Shown: positions 1 through 8,596 of the stretch, piece after piece
Layout of the letters: each line of letters opens with the position of its first letter
Numbering within the stretch: position 1 is the stretch's first letter
Assembly (NCBI RefSeq): GCF_000246855.1
Contig: NC_016609.1
Span: 5,406,744-5,470,743, forward strand
Source of the DNA: Niastella koreensis GR20-10
GTDB lineage: Bacteria > Bacteroidota > Bacteroidia > Chitinophagales > Chitinophagaceae
Length of the DNA: 64,000 nucleotides
Reading direction: 5' to 3'
Position numbers and translations under genes: made by a program
Notes under the pieces: model-generated
What the model was told of the DNA's origin: nothing
Database searches by the model: none
The model's input: only the letters and a program-made list of their open reading frames with translations

Positions 1-344
1 TCTTTGCCGATGAGAACCTTTCCCCCGGTAACAACCACATCACCGGCTACATTTTTCAGTATGTTCAACTGGCCGCCTGCACAACGGATATCGTCGCCAA
101 CATAACCATTGAAAGTAATGGTGCCTCCACCAGCCAGTATGTCATTGGAAACAGTATCATTTATGGTAACCGTACCACCGGCTACTACCAGATCGCCGTA
201 AACGGGTGCATTTAACATTACCTCGCCACCAGTGATATAAACATCTTCATATACCGGCTTGTCAATAACAACATTTTTACCCATTTGAGCGCCAACCGGG
301 CCCATTGTCACCACCAGCAGCCATAATAACAGTACCTGTTTCAT
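1..344 (-). CDS. Secreted bactofilin-like repeat protein (C-terminus outside window)
   Basis: The reading frame opens at the ATG complementary to 342-344 and stays open to the window edge (114 codons visible). The N-terminus, MKQVLLLWLLVVTMGPVGAQ, is a clear signal peptide. The rest is a series of short beta-strand repeats rich in Gly and Val (GGEVMLNAPVYGDLVVAGG, then GGTITFNGYVGDDI, then GGQLNI), the pattern of bactofilin or polymer-forming beta-helix proteins. Bactofilins proper are cytoplasmic, so the signal peptide suggests an exported relative. The function is unknown, and the missing C-terminus could change the call. Confidence 0.6.
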   Translation of the reverse strand, partial: MKQVLLLWLLVVTMGPVGAQMGKNVVIDKPVYEDVYITGGEVMLNAPVYGDLVVAGGTVTINDTVSNDILAGGGTITFNGYVGDDIRCAGGQLNILKNVAGDVVVTGGKVLIGK

Positions 345-514
345 ACATTCATTTTCCTAAATCTATTTACAAACAACACCAAAAACCTTGACGCCGGCCA
401 TCTTATACCTTGATAATTATCAGGTACGACCCTTGAGGGCACTCATTCAAAACCGCCTCCTGTTTAAAGTAACATTGTGGTGTTCTTATAAACACTCAAT
501 TAAAACTCTTTTAT

Positions 515-1228
515 ATGTCACTGGATAATTTCAATAAAGATTTTACAAAAGCATTCACCCGGAATTGCATTTTGTATTCAGCCACTGAAGAATACAGCTA
601 CGGGAATTTGTTGTTTATGCAATTTACCGGCGATGCCCGGGAAATGAATTCGATAGCCATATCAGTTGTAAATAATATGTACCAGGGTAAACTTATTTCA
701 CGGATAATAAGGGTACTTGAAAATAAAAATCTACCCCAGGTAAACCAGCTATGCAGCACGGCAAACAACCTTATCAATGAATTCAATTCATACATTCAGC
801 AGGAACCTTATACCTCCGCTCACTGCAATGAGCTTATACAAACCATGCGATCCTTTTACGAGCTGGTCAACTCATTGAATCATGATCTTTGCGAACAGGT
901 TTTAAATAAATTAAAAGATCTTAGTTCCTGCATTTATAATGCAGACCGGCATGCCAATGTTGATAGCTATTACCTGTATGAAGCAATTGAGCAGATCAAA
1001 TTCTATTTGAAGAACCTGTTGAAATACTATTATCATTTCCTTATTGTGAAGGAACAGGAGCATGAAAACTGCAAAGGTATTGGGCTTACCACCCAGGTAG
1101 CAGATTATTTGTGGGAACTGATAGGTAAAATAGAAACAGTAAGTGATTATATAGAAGATGTGCTTGAAATGCTTTTAACCTGGGAAATTCGTATGGATAT
1201 GTGCGAAGAGCAGGCGTTATATAATTAA
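515..1228 (+). CDS. Hypothetical helical protein, 237 aa
   Basis: I do not recognise this family. The ATG at 515 lies in a low-GC context after an AT-rich leader. The product has no signal peptide or membrane segment. It is rich in Leu, Asn, Tyr and Glu, with long predicted helices and scattered cysteines, and looks like a soluble all-alpha protein. Codon use is more AT-rich than in the housekeeping genes further on, and it sits in a decayed accessory region. No neighbour suggests a function. Confidence 0.55.
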   Translation: MSLDNFNKDFTKAFTRNCILYSATEEYSYGNLLFMQFTGDAREMNSIAISVVNNMYQGKLISRIIRVLENKNLPQVNQLCSTANNLINEFNSYIQQEPYTSAHCNELIQTMRSFYELVNSLNHDLCEQVLNKLKDLSSCIYNADRHANVDSYYLYEAIEQIKFYLKNLLKYYYHFLIVKEQEHENCKGIGLTTQVADYLWELIGKIETVSDYIEDVLEMLLTWEIRMDMCEEQALYN

Positions 1229-1423
1229 AATCACAATGTCATTCCTATAAAAAGAAAAGAACAATCAGTTACGATAACCGGGTTATTGAACTTACTCGTT
1301 GGCAAAAATGGCAGATTCCTTTTAAAGATCGGGACGAGACAATTTAATAAGGCCGCATCCAGGTTTTTACAAACTTAGAAGACGGCCTCATCGCTGATGT
1401 AATAGCCTAAACTTTAGATACAA

Positions 1424-3685
1424 TTACTTTATCACACTTATCTTACCTGTTTGACTCCAGTCTTTCTTTGCTGCTTTTACAACGATCCGGTAATAATACA
1501 CGCCAATCGGAATATTAGCTACATTAAATTCCACATTGTGTTCACCTGCTGGCTTGGTTGCATCTACCAGTGTTGTTATTTGCCTGTTCATCGCATCAAA
1601 AATCTGAATAGTTACATGGCCATCAACTGGTAATTCATAGTATATTTTCGTCGTGCTGGCTGCCGGATTGGGCGCCACTTTAACCTGGAATTTGCCAGAC
1701 ATCGCACTGTTGTTGCCTTCTGGAACCTGACTCATTCGAACTATATCGTCTTTATGGTCACAGTTCGATAAAGGTTGGGAATATTTAATTGTTGTATAAT
1801 CAGTACCAGAATTAATACCGGTGCCTGATCCGGTAACATATACATTGCCCTGGCTGTCAACGGCTATAGGATGTTTACCTCCGGCGCCGTCGTCACCATT
1901 GGCAGGGCCGTTATATCTTGTAATCCATTGCTCGGCTCCGCTTTTATCATATTTAATGGTCGCAAAATCAGATGCGGTGCAAATACCTTTGCTTGATCCG
2001 GTTACATATACGTTGCCCCTGTAGTCAAGCGCCAGCCCTGTTGCCATATCATCGCCATTTGCAGGGCCATTATACCTTTTAACCCACAACTGCTGCCCGT
2101 TTGCATTGTACGCAACAGTGGCATAATCATAATTTCCCTGATCCGGCAGAGAAGCGCTACGGCCCGTAACGTATACATTTTGTGAGGCATCTACAGCAAT
2201 GGCATTGGGTATATCAAAAGAATTAAAAGGATTATATGTTGCAACCCACTGTCGGTTACCATTGGCATCGTATTTAACAGTTGCATATTCGTTATCACCT
2301 TCACCAGCACCCACAGCAAGACTTCCTGTAACATAAACAAATCCCTGCTTGTCAATAGCTATCGCTTTCGCCTGGGCGCCAATTCTTCCAAACCTTTTTA
2401 CCCAAAGTTCATTTCCCTTTTTATCATACTTAATGGTAGTGAAATCAACAAATTCCTCATTTTCTTTATCGCTTTCACTTGAGCCGGTGACATACACATT
2501 GCCTTTATCATCCAAAGCCAAAGCAGTTGCAAAATCGAAATAACCCGGGCCGGAATACCGGGCAACCCATTCCTGCATTCCATTCGCTTTGTACTTGATG
2601 GTGACATAATCACGGTTAGTTGTGTCGCCATCACTTGATCCGGTAACATACACATTCCCATTGTCATCAACTTTGATATCACTGGGCCCGTCAATATCAT
2701 TCCCCGGACCATTATACCGCCTTATCCATTTTGTAACGCCTGACGAATTATATTTAATTGTCACTATATCAAGGCCGGTTCCGATCCCTATACTCGTTCC
2801 TGTTACATAAACATTTCCTTGCTTATCTACAGCTACAGATTGAGCGGCATCGTCCTGATTAGCTTCTCCATTGTACCGGGCCTCCCATTGTTTAACACCT
2901 GCAGCATTATACTTGATCGTGCTATAATCGGAACCGGTTCCATCTCCGGCACTTTTTCCAGTTATATACACACTTCCCTTATTGTCAACAACAAGTGAGT
3001 TACTTTCATCAGCACCGTTACCAGGGCCGTTAAACCGGGCGACCCATTTCTGCTTAAATTGAGAAAAATCATTTTTACCACATTCTTTGCATAGCTGGGT
3101 TACCTGAACGGTATAAGCGCCACTGTTATCAATAACGAAACCGTCATTGACACCAAATCGTAACATGGAAGGGCCGCCGGGCGGTCGTGTCAGCGTATTC
3201 ATGTCTATAATAAAGGAGTAGGTGTTGTCTGATCGATATGGCGGTACATAAGGCGCTGTAACGGCGGAGTCAGCATCTACATCATAAACAATGTGCCGGT
3301 ACGCATCATCTGGGTCAACCCCAGAGCTAGATGCTCCTGTAGTGATGAACAGTTGAAATGAATTTGGTTCATGGGTGGGGGTTTGTGGGATATTGAAATA
3401 AAACGCATCATTCAACGAGGAACCGGCCGACTGGCCCGTTCCTGAAACTTTTATCAACACCAAACCTGAATAACTATTGGTTGTAATGGCTCCTGCCGTT
3501 GTAGTAAAAAGCGCCACCACTGTCTCGGAAAGGCAGCAAGGAATATATTTAACTCCACCGATAACAAAATTTTGCGCATGGCCCCGCAGAACGCTGCCTG
3601 ACATTAAAAAAGCAAATAATGCACATATCATCTTACCATAAAATCCTTTGGACACTTTGTTCAAAAAGTAAAAATTAGTTGCCAT
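1424..3685 (-). CDS. T9SS-secreted SBBP (beta-propeller) repeat protein, 753 aa
   Basis: The N-terminal ~38 residues form a signal peptide ending near GHAQ. After a ~170-residue N-terminal region come about nine repeats of ~50 residues with the core GNVYVTGSS, DYxTIKY and GxxxWVxRYNGP, typical of the SBBP family and predicted to form beta-propeller blades. The last ~85 residues (PNPAASTTKIYYELP through GVYYYRIV to the final GKISVIK) are a type A type IX secretion sorting domain, so the protein should cross the outer membrane and be anchored or released. The ligand or substrate is unknown. An internal Met at residue 19 is an alternative start. Confidence 0.85.
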   Translation of the reverse strand: MATNFYFLNKVSKGFYGKMICALFAFLMSGSVLRGHAQNFVIGGVKYIPCCLSETVVALFTTTAGAITTNSYSGLVLIKVSGTGQSAGSSLNDAFYFNIPQTPTHEPNSFQLFITTGASSSGVDPDDAYRHIVYDVDADSAVTAPYVPPYRSDNTYSFIIDMNTLTRPPGGPSMLRFGVNDGFVIDNSGAYTVQVTQLCKECGKNDFSQFKQKWVARFNGPGNGADESNSLVVDNKGSVYITGKSAGDGTGSDYSTIKYNAAGVKQWEARYNGEANQDDAAQSVAVDKQGNVYVTGTSIGIGTGLDIVTIKYNSSGVTKWIRRYNGPGNDIDGPSDIKVDDNGNVYVTGSSDGDTTNRDYVTIKYKANGMQEWVARYSGPGYFDFATALALDDKGNVYVTGSSESDKENEEFVDFTTIKYDKKGNELWVKRFGRIGAQAKAIAIDKQGFVYVTGSLAVGAGEGDNEYATVKYDANGNRQWVATYNPFNSFDIPNAIAVDASQNVYVTGRSASLPDQGNYDYATVAYNANGQQLWVKRYNGPANGDDMATGLALDYRGNVYVTGSSKGICTASDFATIKYDKSGAEQWITRYNGPANGDDGAGGKHPIAVDSQGNVYVTGSGTGINSGTDYTTIKYSQPLSNCDHKDDIVRMSQVPEGNNSAMSGKFQVKVAPNPAASTTKIYYELPVDGHVTIQIFDAMNRQITTLVDATKPAGEHNVEFNVANIPIGVYYYRIVVKAAKKDWSQTGKISVIK

Positions 3686-4308
3686 AACTGTGACTTTAAA
3701 GTAAAAAAATGGAATATCTAAAAAACGATGTCATGTGTTGGCGGGGAACAAGAAACTATCTGTCATGGGGTAAGGACCTGATGAAACTGAACAGAAATTT
3801 GTCAAGTACGGAGATGGGCAAATGAAACTTTCAAAACGTAAAAAGGCCAGTTGCTACGTAAGCACATGGTGTTATTGGAATAAATGCCGATGGAGTACAA
3901 AAATACAAATAACGTCTATTCATCCAATATATAGAATGACTTGCGTCCGAATTTTTACTGATATATGTTATTAACGGAGATCATGTCAAATAAAAAGAAA
4001 CGTTCTAGCAAACCTTCTCTTTGTGTAAAGAATGATCAAGGCCGTTAAACGTATATACTTTACGGTTAAATGCCCCGGGAATTTGCTAAGATTCAGAAAA
4101 GTTGATGGCGCTCATTGTATAGTTTCTGCAAATACTGGCGCGGCCCCGAGGAGGGTGGCCTGCGGGAAGAGGCCGTTCGCGTTATCCGGAATAGTGGTGC
4201 ATGGATTCCGGCTATACAAAATGGAAGAAATGTGAAATCCTATAAAAAGCAGGCTGTTGTATTCAAAACTGATGGCCGAATAATGGAGCCTCCGGCATCA
4301 GCCCAAAG
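3686..4308. other. Gene-poor stretch, no supported gene
   Basis: About 620 bases separate the SBBP gene from the NTF2-like gene. Short frames exist on the plus strand (around 4032-4235 and 4115-4420), but they overlap each other, run into the 3' end of the NTF2-like gene, and resemble no family I know. Base composition changes sharply near 4130, where it turns GC-rich. This suggests fragments of a decayed gene, but I cannot name it. Confidence 0.4.
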
Positions 4309-4644
4309 TTATACCAGGTTGGCTTTTGCAGACAGGATCTTGCCATCTTTGAAGATCAGATCAAATACGCCCCCAATTTTTCCTTCGGGGAACTGGCCTG
4401 TGAACTCAACATCAAGATGAACAGCACTATTGCTGATAATTTCTAAATTAATTAGCCTTGTTTTTGTTTTATACCCAATGAAATAATCTTCAAAATATCT
4501 TTTGATGCCCACATGTCCTTTAAAAACCTGCCCTACCGAAGGATCATCAAGTACGGCATCTTTATGCCATTTTTCAAGGTAATTATCAATCTCATATGCA
4601 TTGCTTGCTAACAGCCAGTCATGTACAATTTTTTTGATGTCCAT
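4309..4644 (-). CDS. SnoaL/NTF2-like protein, 111 aa
   Basis: A short cone-fold protein of the NTF2/SnoaL-like superfamily. The N-terminal helix (MDIKKIVHDWLLASNAYEID) and the strand pattern around WHKDAVLDDPSVGQVFKGH are typical, with the central YFEDYFIGY and the closing GVFDLIFKDGKI strand. The length is normal for a single domain. Such proteins often accompany SDR oxidoreductases and AraC regulators, and remnants of both lie directly upstream on the same strand, six bases away. This may be the last intact gene of that set. The substrate is unknown. Confidence 0.75.
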   Translation of the reverse strand: MDIKKIVHDWLLASNAYEIDNYLEKWHKDAVLDDPSVGQVFKGHVGIKRYFEDYFIGYKTKTRLINLEIISNSAVHLDVEFTGQFPEGKIGGVFDLIFKDGKILSAKANLV

Positions 4645-4650
4645 TCTAAA

Positions 4651-4872
4651 TTAATTAAAGGATTGTTTAAATGTTACCGAAGTCAGGTTGGCCTTCTTTT
4701 TGAATAACTTATTGAATGATTGTGGATGTTCAAAGTTCAACCGGTAGGCAACCTCCGCCACTGAAAAACTGCCTGAAGCCAGGTACTCTTAGCCTTTTCG
4801 ATCAATTTCCTGTGAATGTGTTGTATCTGGCTGGTAAACTGAATTTTTCACCCAGGTATTTAAGCGACATGC
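4651..4872 (-). pseudogene. AraC-family regulator, C-terminal fragment, frameshifted
   Basis: Reading the minus strand and changing frame twice recovers an AraC-type DNA-binding end: MSLKYLGEKFSLPA, then IQHIHRKLIEKAK, then YLASGSFSVAEVAYRLNFEH and PQSFNKLFKKKANLT, ending at the stop 4651-4653. This matches the usual helix-turn-helix, including the EIAYxLGFxxxxxFxKxFKK signature. The frame is broken near 4790 and near 4820, and the N-terminal ~200 residues are missing, so it is a pseudogene. The NTF2-like gene starts six bases downstream. Confidence 0.75.
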
Positions 4873-4931
4873 TTCGGATGTAATATTGATAAACATTCCA
4901 CTTTTCTTTTCCCGGAAATAGGGAATAAATG

Positions 4932-5075
4932 AAGTTTGGTTAATTCCTTTTCATTCTCAGGACTTCGCATGGCGGCAATAACGTTCCATCCTTTTGACTG
5001 AAATAATTTTGTCGTTGCTTTTCCCAGACCTGATGAAGCACCGGTTATAAGATTGTCTTTTGCATATATTGTTTT
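4932..5075 (-). pseudogene. Short-chain dehydrogenase (SDR), N-terminal fragment
   Basis: This stretch encodes an SDR Rossmann start: NLITGASSGLGKATTKLF followed by SKGWNVIAAMRSPENEKEL. The TGxxxGxG cofactor motif is intact (TGASSGLG). The similarity stops after ~48 residues, and the catalytic Ser and YxxxK are absent. The frame then runs into the AraC fragment. The simplest reading is one deletion that removed most of the SDR and the N-terminal part of the AraC gene. Confidence 0.75.
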
Positions 5076-5247
5076 TACACTGCAAAAGTCCGAAGAACCC
5101 TCAATTCTTATGTTGCCAAACTGAGTTAGGTTGTAGCCAAAATAACGAGATCTCATTTGCCGCCTCAAATGACAACTCTCATCCCCGGTTATGATCCGCG
5201 TTCTCAAAATAAAGCATCGATCGTATTAAATTCGGGAAAGCAGTTTT

Positions 5248-5694
5248 ATGATCGCAATTAAACATATGGCTTTTGTGCATCAGAAGATCAAAACACTGGG
5301 TACCGCTATTTTTTCAAATGATAGCCGGAACATTCTTAAATTCCCAACCTGCCTGATATATGCTTTAGAGGCAGATGAAAAAGGAAATGTTTGGTTTATT
5401 GTTAGAAAACCATTTGATGACATCAGCGATCTTGATGAAAATTGTCCGGCCGGGTTACAGTTTTACAATAAGAACTGCAACTATCACCTCGATCTATTTG
5501 GTACAGCCACCATAATAGCTGATTATAAAGATGATCACGAAACACTTATTAGGTTCAGCACACTTACATATAAATATCATCATTGTAAAAAGAAAAGAAC
5601 AAGCAGTTACATTACCCGGGGTATTCAATTTATCAACGACTTTTTTTCAATCAGGCCACCACTTCATTTACGCCATTCACTTATTTTAAAATAG
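5248..5694 (+). pseudogene. Pyridoxamine 5'-phosphate oxidase-like FMN-binding protein, C-terminus altered
   Basis: Residues ~5-95 resemble the split-barrel FMN-binding (general stress, PNPOx-like) family: HQKIKTLGTAIFS, FPTCLIYALEADEKGNVWFI, and the late DLFGTATII strand. After about residue 108 the frame becomes Lys/His-rich (YHHCKKKRTSS) and no longer looks like the family. The alternative frame there (VKRKEQAVTLPGVFNL) resembles sequence at about 1249-1290, so a frameshift is likely. The start at 5248 gives a short N-terminus. It is either a degraded gene or a diverged small protein. Confidence 0.5.
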
Positions 5695-5763
5695 CTGGGG
5701 CTGGGGGTACTTCTCTTTATTTTGTCTTTAAGGATCAAGTCAAATTGTTGGGGGATTTGGTTG

Positions 5764-5940
5764 TCAAGCATAGATTTTCTGTAATCTGAATAAGAAGAAA
5801 TTAATATCCCTTACGCCTCTTGCAGATGCCCTGAAAGATTTGATTTTTGCATTAAAGGCTTCAGCCGAAGCGTTGGTGCTTCTGTTGTTAAAGTAGTTGA
5901 GAATGGTCAGATAGTGGATCAGATTGAAAAGTTGGGGGAT
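5764..5940 (-). pseudogene. ISAon1-family transposase, C-terminal remnant
   Basis: The minus strand reads HYLTILNYFNNRSTNASAEA, then FNAKIKSFRASARGIRD, then INFFLFRLQKIYA and a TGA stop at 5764-5766. This is the conserved end of the ISAon1/ISL3-like DDE transposases, including the NRSTNAxAExFNAKIK block with the last catalytic acidic residue. An in-frame stop at 5941-5943 cuts it off, so the other ~85% of the protein is missing. Confidence 0.8.
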
Positions 5941-5989
5941 TTAGAAGAGCCTTTCCACGCCGGATATGCAGGCCAAACGCTTCACTCTC

Positions 5990-6400
5990 TGTTCTCAGTA
6001 CCCCACTATATTCGCAGCCTGATATAAGTCATCAATATTTCTTAATAAGTCATCAATTTCGAACTTTGATGCGTAAGTAGCGAACTTTGACGCGTAAGTA
6101 ACCAACCTTTTACTGTAGATCTTAAACTTTTGCGCCAATGTTTAAAAGTAAAGGCTCCAGGTTCGCTACTTGTGCTCTGAAGTTGTGCAAATAGCCTCAA
6201 ATTCGCAACAAATGCCATAATGTTCAGCGTTAATGAGTCATAGTCAGTTGGAAATGCGGTATAATAAGCAACTTATGTCGAAAAGTTCGCAACAATGGCA
6301 GAAGTTCGCAACTTTTGCCCGAACGTTTACAATAAGATTAGAAAAATCAGTCATTCTATGGGAGAAGTATGGAATTTTTGCTGAAAAGTTCGCAACAACA
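5990..6400. repeat. Non-coding stretch with short repeats inside the IS relic
   Basis: Two near-identical ~22-base units (CGAACTTTGATGCGTAAGTA and CGAACTTTGACGCGTAAGTA) lie in tandem around 6058-6101. The motif AAGTTCGCAAC recurs near 6281, 6303 and 6383, with a looser copy near 6200. No credible coding frame crosses the region. The origin is unknown; it may be slippage-derived filler in the relic. Confidence 0.5.
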
Positions 6401-6486
6401 ATATTTGCACATACCTCTTCAAATCCCCCGATTTTTTCACTTGATCCCTAAAAAAGAAAGCATTGTTGTAAAGTCTCGTAAAAATA

Positions 6487-6513
6487 GAAAAGGACCGCTT
6501 TTCAGCGATCCTT
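6487..6513 (-). terminator. Intrinsic terminator after tRNA-Cys
   Basis: On the minus strand, directly downstream of the tRNA, AAGGATCGCT and AGCGGTCCTT form a 10-pair stem (one G-U-type pair) around a GAAA loop, followed by TTCTATTTTTA. Confidence 0.75.
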
Positions 6514-6520
6514 GATTCTG

Positions 6521-6591
6521 AGGTTCCGAGCAGATTCGAACTGCTGTAAAAGGTTTTGCAGACCTCTGCCTAGCCGCTCGGCCACGGAACC
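6521..6591 (-). tRNA. tRNA-Cys (anticodon GCA)
   Basis: The minus strand folds as a complete cloverleaf. The acceptor stem is GGTTCCG/CGGAACC with discriminator U, expected for tRNA-Cys. The D arm is GCC/GGC. The anticodon stem GAGGT/ACCTT carries the loop CTGCAAA (anticodon GCA). The T stem AGCAG/CTGCT carries loop TTCGAAT. CCA is not encoded. A terminator follows immediately. Confidence 0.95.
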
Positions 6592-6702
6592 ATCTTTTTT
6601 GAACCCAGAAGGTTTGCAACCTCTGTCCCAGAACCACTTCGTTCGGGGTGTGCAAAAGTAGGATATTTGTCGGATATTTGGCCAACCTTTTAATCCTTTT
6701 TT

Positions 6703-7581
6703 ATGCAAAGAATTCCCGAATCGGAACTGATTATCAATAACCGGGGGGCCGTATACCACCTGGACCTGCGGCCCGAAGAACTGGCACATACCATAATTAC
6801 AGTAGGCGATCCTGACCGGGTACCCGCTGTGAGCAAGCATTTCGACCATATTGAACACAAACGCAGCCACCGCGAATTCGTTACCCATACCGGCGTTCTG
6901 GGCAAAAAAAGGCTCACCGTTGTCTCTACCGGTATTGGCCCCGATAATATAGATATTGTGCTGAACGAACTCGACGCCCTGGTGAATATCGACCTCCTAA
7001 CCCGTACCATTAAGCCTCAACTTACCCAATTGAACGTAATCCGGGTCGGTACTTCCGGCGCCCTGCAGGCAGATGTTCCTACCGACAGTTTCGTGGTTTC
7101 TACCCATGGCCTGGGCATAGATAACCTGCTGAACTTTTACCGGTTTGAAGAAAATGAAGAGGAAAAACAGCTGTTACAGTCGTTTATTACCCAAACCCAA
7201 TTGCACCAACGCATCTCCCAGCCTTATATCTGTGGCGGCAGTGCCCATCTTATTAAACATTTCGTAAATAATTTCCACCACGGCATCACTGTAACCTGCC
7301 CGGGGTTTTATGGTCCGCAGGGACGCATTTTGCGGCTTGGATTGAGCAATCCGCACCTGATTGACCGGCTTACCCAGTTTACTTTTGGCCCCCACCGCAT
7401 TACCAATTTTGAAATGGAAACCTCCGGCATTTACGGCCTGGGCAAACTGCTGGGGCACCATTGCCTGTCTATCAGCGCCATTGTAGCCAACCGCGTTACC
7501 AAACAATTCTCCAAAGACAGCCAGGCAACCATTGAACAATTAATTAAAAAACGCTCGATATTATCAACGATTGGTAATTGA
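6703..7581 (+). CDS. Nucleoside phosphorylase (uridine phosphorylase-like), 292 aa
   Basis: A member of the PNP/UDP phosphorylase family, which cleaves nucleosides with phosphate for salvage. The family start is visible: phosphate-binding GDPDRVPAVSKHFD (residues ~44-57), then STGIGPDNIDIVLNEL (~83-98) and RVGTSGALQ (~122-130). The nucleoside-binding FEMETSGIYGLGKLLGHH is near residue 235 and carries the expected Glu-Met-Glu. The length fits this Bacteroidota clade, and the protein is cytoplasmic. It starts about 110 bases from the divergent tRNA-Cys. Uridine versus purine preference cannot be settled by reading. Confidence 0.88.
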   Translation: MQRIPESELIINNRGAVYHLDLRPEELAHTIITVGDPDRVPAVSKHFDHIEHKRSHREFVTHTGVLGKKRLTVVSTGIGPDNIDIVLNELDALVNIDLLTRTIKPQLTQLNVIRVGTSGALQADVPTDSFVVSTHGLGIDNLLNFYRFEENEEEKQLLQSFITQTQLHQRISQPYICGGSAHLIKHFVNNFHHGITVTCPGFYGPQGRILRLGLSNPHLIDRLTQFTFGPHRITNFEMETSGIYGLGKLLGHHCLSISAIVANRVTKQFSKDSQATIEQLIKKRSILSTIGN

Positions 7582-7669
7582 ACCAAGTAAATAACAATCT
7601 GTTATAATAAGCTGGTGCCATTATGGTACTAACCCAGTTTGTAGTAATATTGCAAAGGAACAATCAACT

Positions 7670-8464
7670 ATGGAATTAATCTTTCACAAATACCAGGGAA
7701 CTGGAAACGATTTTGTAATTCTGGACAACCGTGACGAACGTTATAATGGATTGACCAACGAACAGGTTCGCTTTTTGTGCAACCGCCGTTTTGGAATTGG
7801 CGCCGATGGACTTATGCTTTTAAATAATGCCAACGGGTACGATTTTGAAATGAAGTACTACAATGCCGATGGCCGCGAAAGTACCATGTGCGGCAATGGC
7901 GGCCGCTGCCTGGTTAAGTTTGCTTATAATATTGGCATTCGTAAAGATAAATACCACTTTATTGCTGTTGACGGGCCCCATGATGCCGAAATTGACGATG
8001 ACGGCATTGTTAGCCTTAAAATGAAAGATGTGGAGGAGATCAAAGACTTCCACAGCGATTTCATTTTAAACACCGGCTCGCCCCACTACATTAAAATGAC
8101 ACACAATGTGTGGGATTTTGATGTTTACAAAAAAGGGAAAGATATCCGCTACAGCAACACCTTCGCCAAAGATGGCATCAACGTAAATTTTGTTGAGCGC
8201 AAAAATAATGATGAAATAATAGTTCGTACCTACGAACGCGGGGTGGAAGATGAAACCCTTTCCTGCGGCACCGGTGTTACCGCCAGCGCCCTGGTATGTT
8301 ATCATAACGAACGGGGTTTCAACGAAGTAAAGGTTCAAACCAAGGGTGGAAGGCTATCCGTTGAATTCGACCGCACCGACGATGACGTTTATCGCAACAT
8401 CTGGTTATGCGGCCCGGCCGAGAAAGTTTTTGAAGGAAGTCTCTCAATAGCCAATGGCCAATAG
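7670..8464 (+). CDS. dapF: Diaminopimelate epimerase
   Basis: Converts LL- to meso-diaminopimelate for lysine and peptidoglycan synthesis. Both catalytic cysteines are present: Cys74 in STMCGNGGRC and Cys199 in LSCGTGVTASA. The N-terminal FHKYQGTGNDFVILDNR and RFGIGADGLM are diagnostic. The 264 residues are typical of the family, and the enzyme is cytoplasmic. The last residues (SLSIANGQ) and the stop codon are formed by the first copies of a CAATGGCCAATAGG-type repeat that continues into the intergenic space, so the repeat has become part of the protein's tail. Confidence 0.95.
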   Translation: MELIFHKYQGTGNDFVILDNRDERYNGLTNEQVRFLCNRRFGIGADGLMLLNNANGYDFEMKYYNADGRESTMCGNGGRCLVKFAYNIGIRKDKYHFIAVDGPHDAEIDDDGIVSLKMKDVEEIKDFHSDFILNTGSPHYIKMTHNVWDFDVYKKGKDIRYSNTFAKDGINVNFVERKNNDEIIVRTYERGVEDETLSCGTGVTASALVCYHNERGFNEVKVQTKGGRLSVEFDRTDDDVYRNIWLCGPAEKVFEGSLSIANGQ

Positions 8465-8500
8465 GCGATAGGCAAAGGCGATAGGCGATAGGCAAAGGGG
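8446..8500. repeat. Intergenic degenerate repeat (CCAATAGGCGATAGGCAA type)
   Basis: Short units of the form CAATGGCCAATAGG, GCGATAGGCAAAG and GCGATAGGCAAAGG follow one another, starting inside the last codons of dapF. They are one of several families of short-period intergenic repeats in this window. A palindromic AATTGGCAATTG stretch follows at 8540-8570. Confidence 0.75.
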
Positions 8501-8581
8501 ACTCGCGATTAATATGACAGACCGACATTCGGCAATCCTTGCCAATTGTAAATTGGCAATTGTCAATTGGTTTTTGTCAAT

Positions 8582-8589
8582 TACCTTTG
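8582..8589 (+). promoter_or_regulatory. Bacteroidota -7 promoter box (TACCTTTG) of corA-like gene
   Basis: TACCTTTG fits the TAnnTTTG consensus and lies seven bases before the ATG at 8597. It rules out the upstream TTG in the same frame (8567) as start. It implies a very short leader. Confidence 0.65.
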
Positions 8590-8596
8590 CGCGCCT

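Larger units (their letters stand above)
5720..6455 (-). mobile_element. Degenerate ISAon1-like insertion sequence remnant
   Basis: Terminal repeats frame the stretch. Plus-strand 5732-5758 (GGATCAAGTCAAATTG followed by GGGGATTT) matches in inverted orientation 6421-6448 (AAATCCCCCGATTTTTTCAC followed by TTGATCCC). A third copy, in the same orientation as the left end, sits at 5916-5942. Only the 3' end of a transposase remains (5764-5940). The interior from ~5950 to 6400 is non-coding and repeat-rich. The element is therefore a deleted, immobile relic. Confidence 0.65.

Noticed and set aside
4032-4420. Overlapping short open frames in the gap before the NTF2-like gene
   Set aside because: They overlap one another in different frames, run into the 3' end of the NTF2-like gene and show no family features.
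6233-6451. 72-codon frame inside the IS relic
   Set aside because: It runs through AAGTTCGCAAC repeats and ends in the terminal repeat of the relic; composition is not coding-like.
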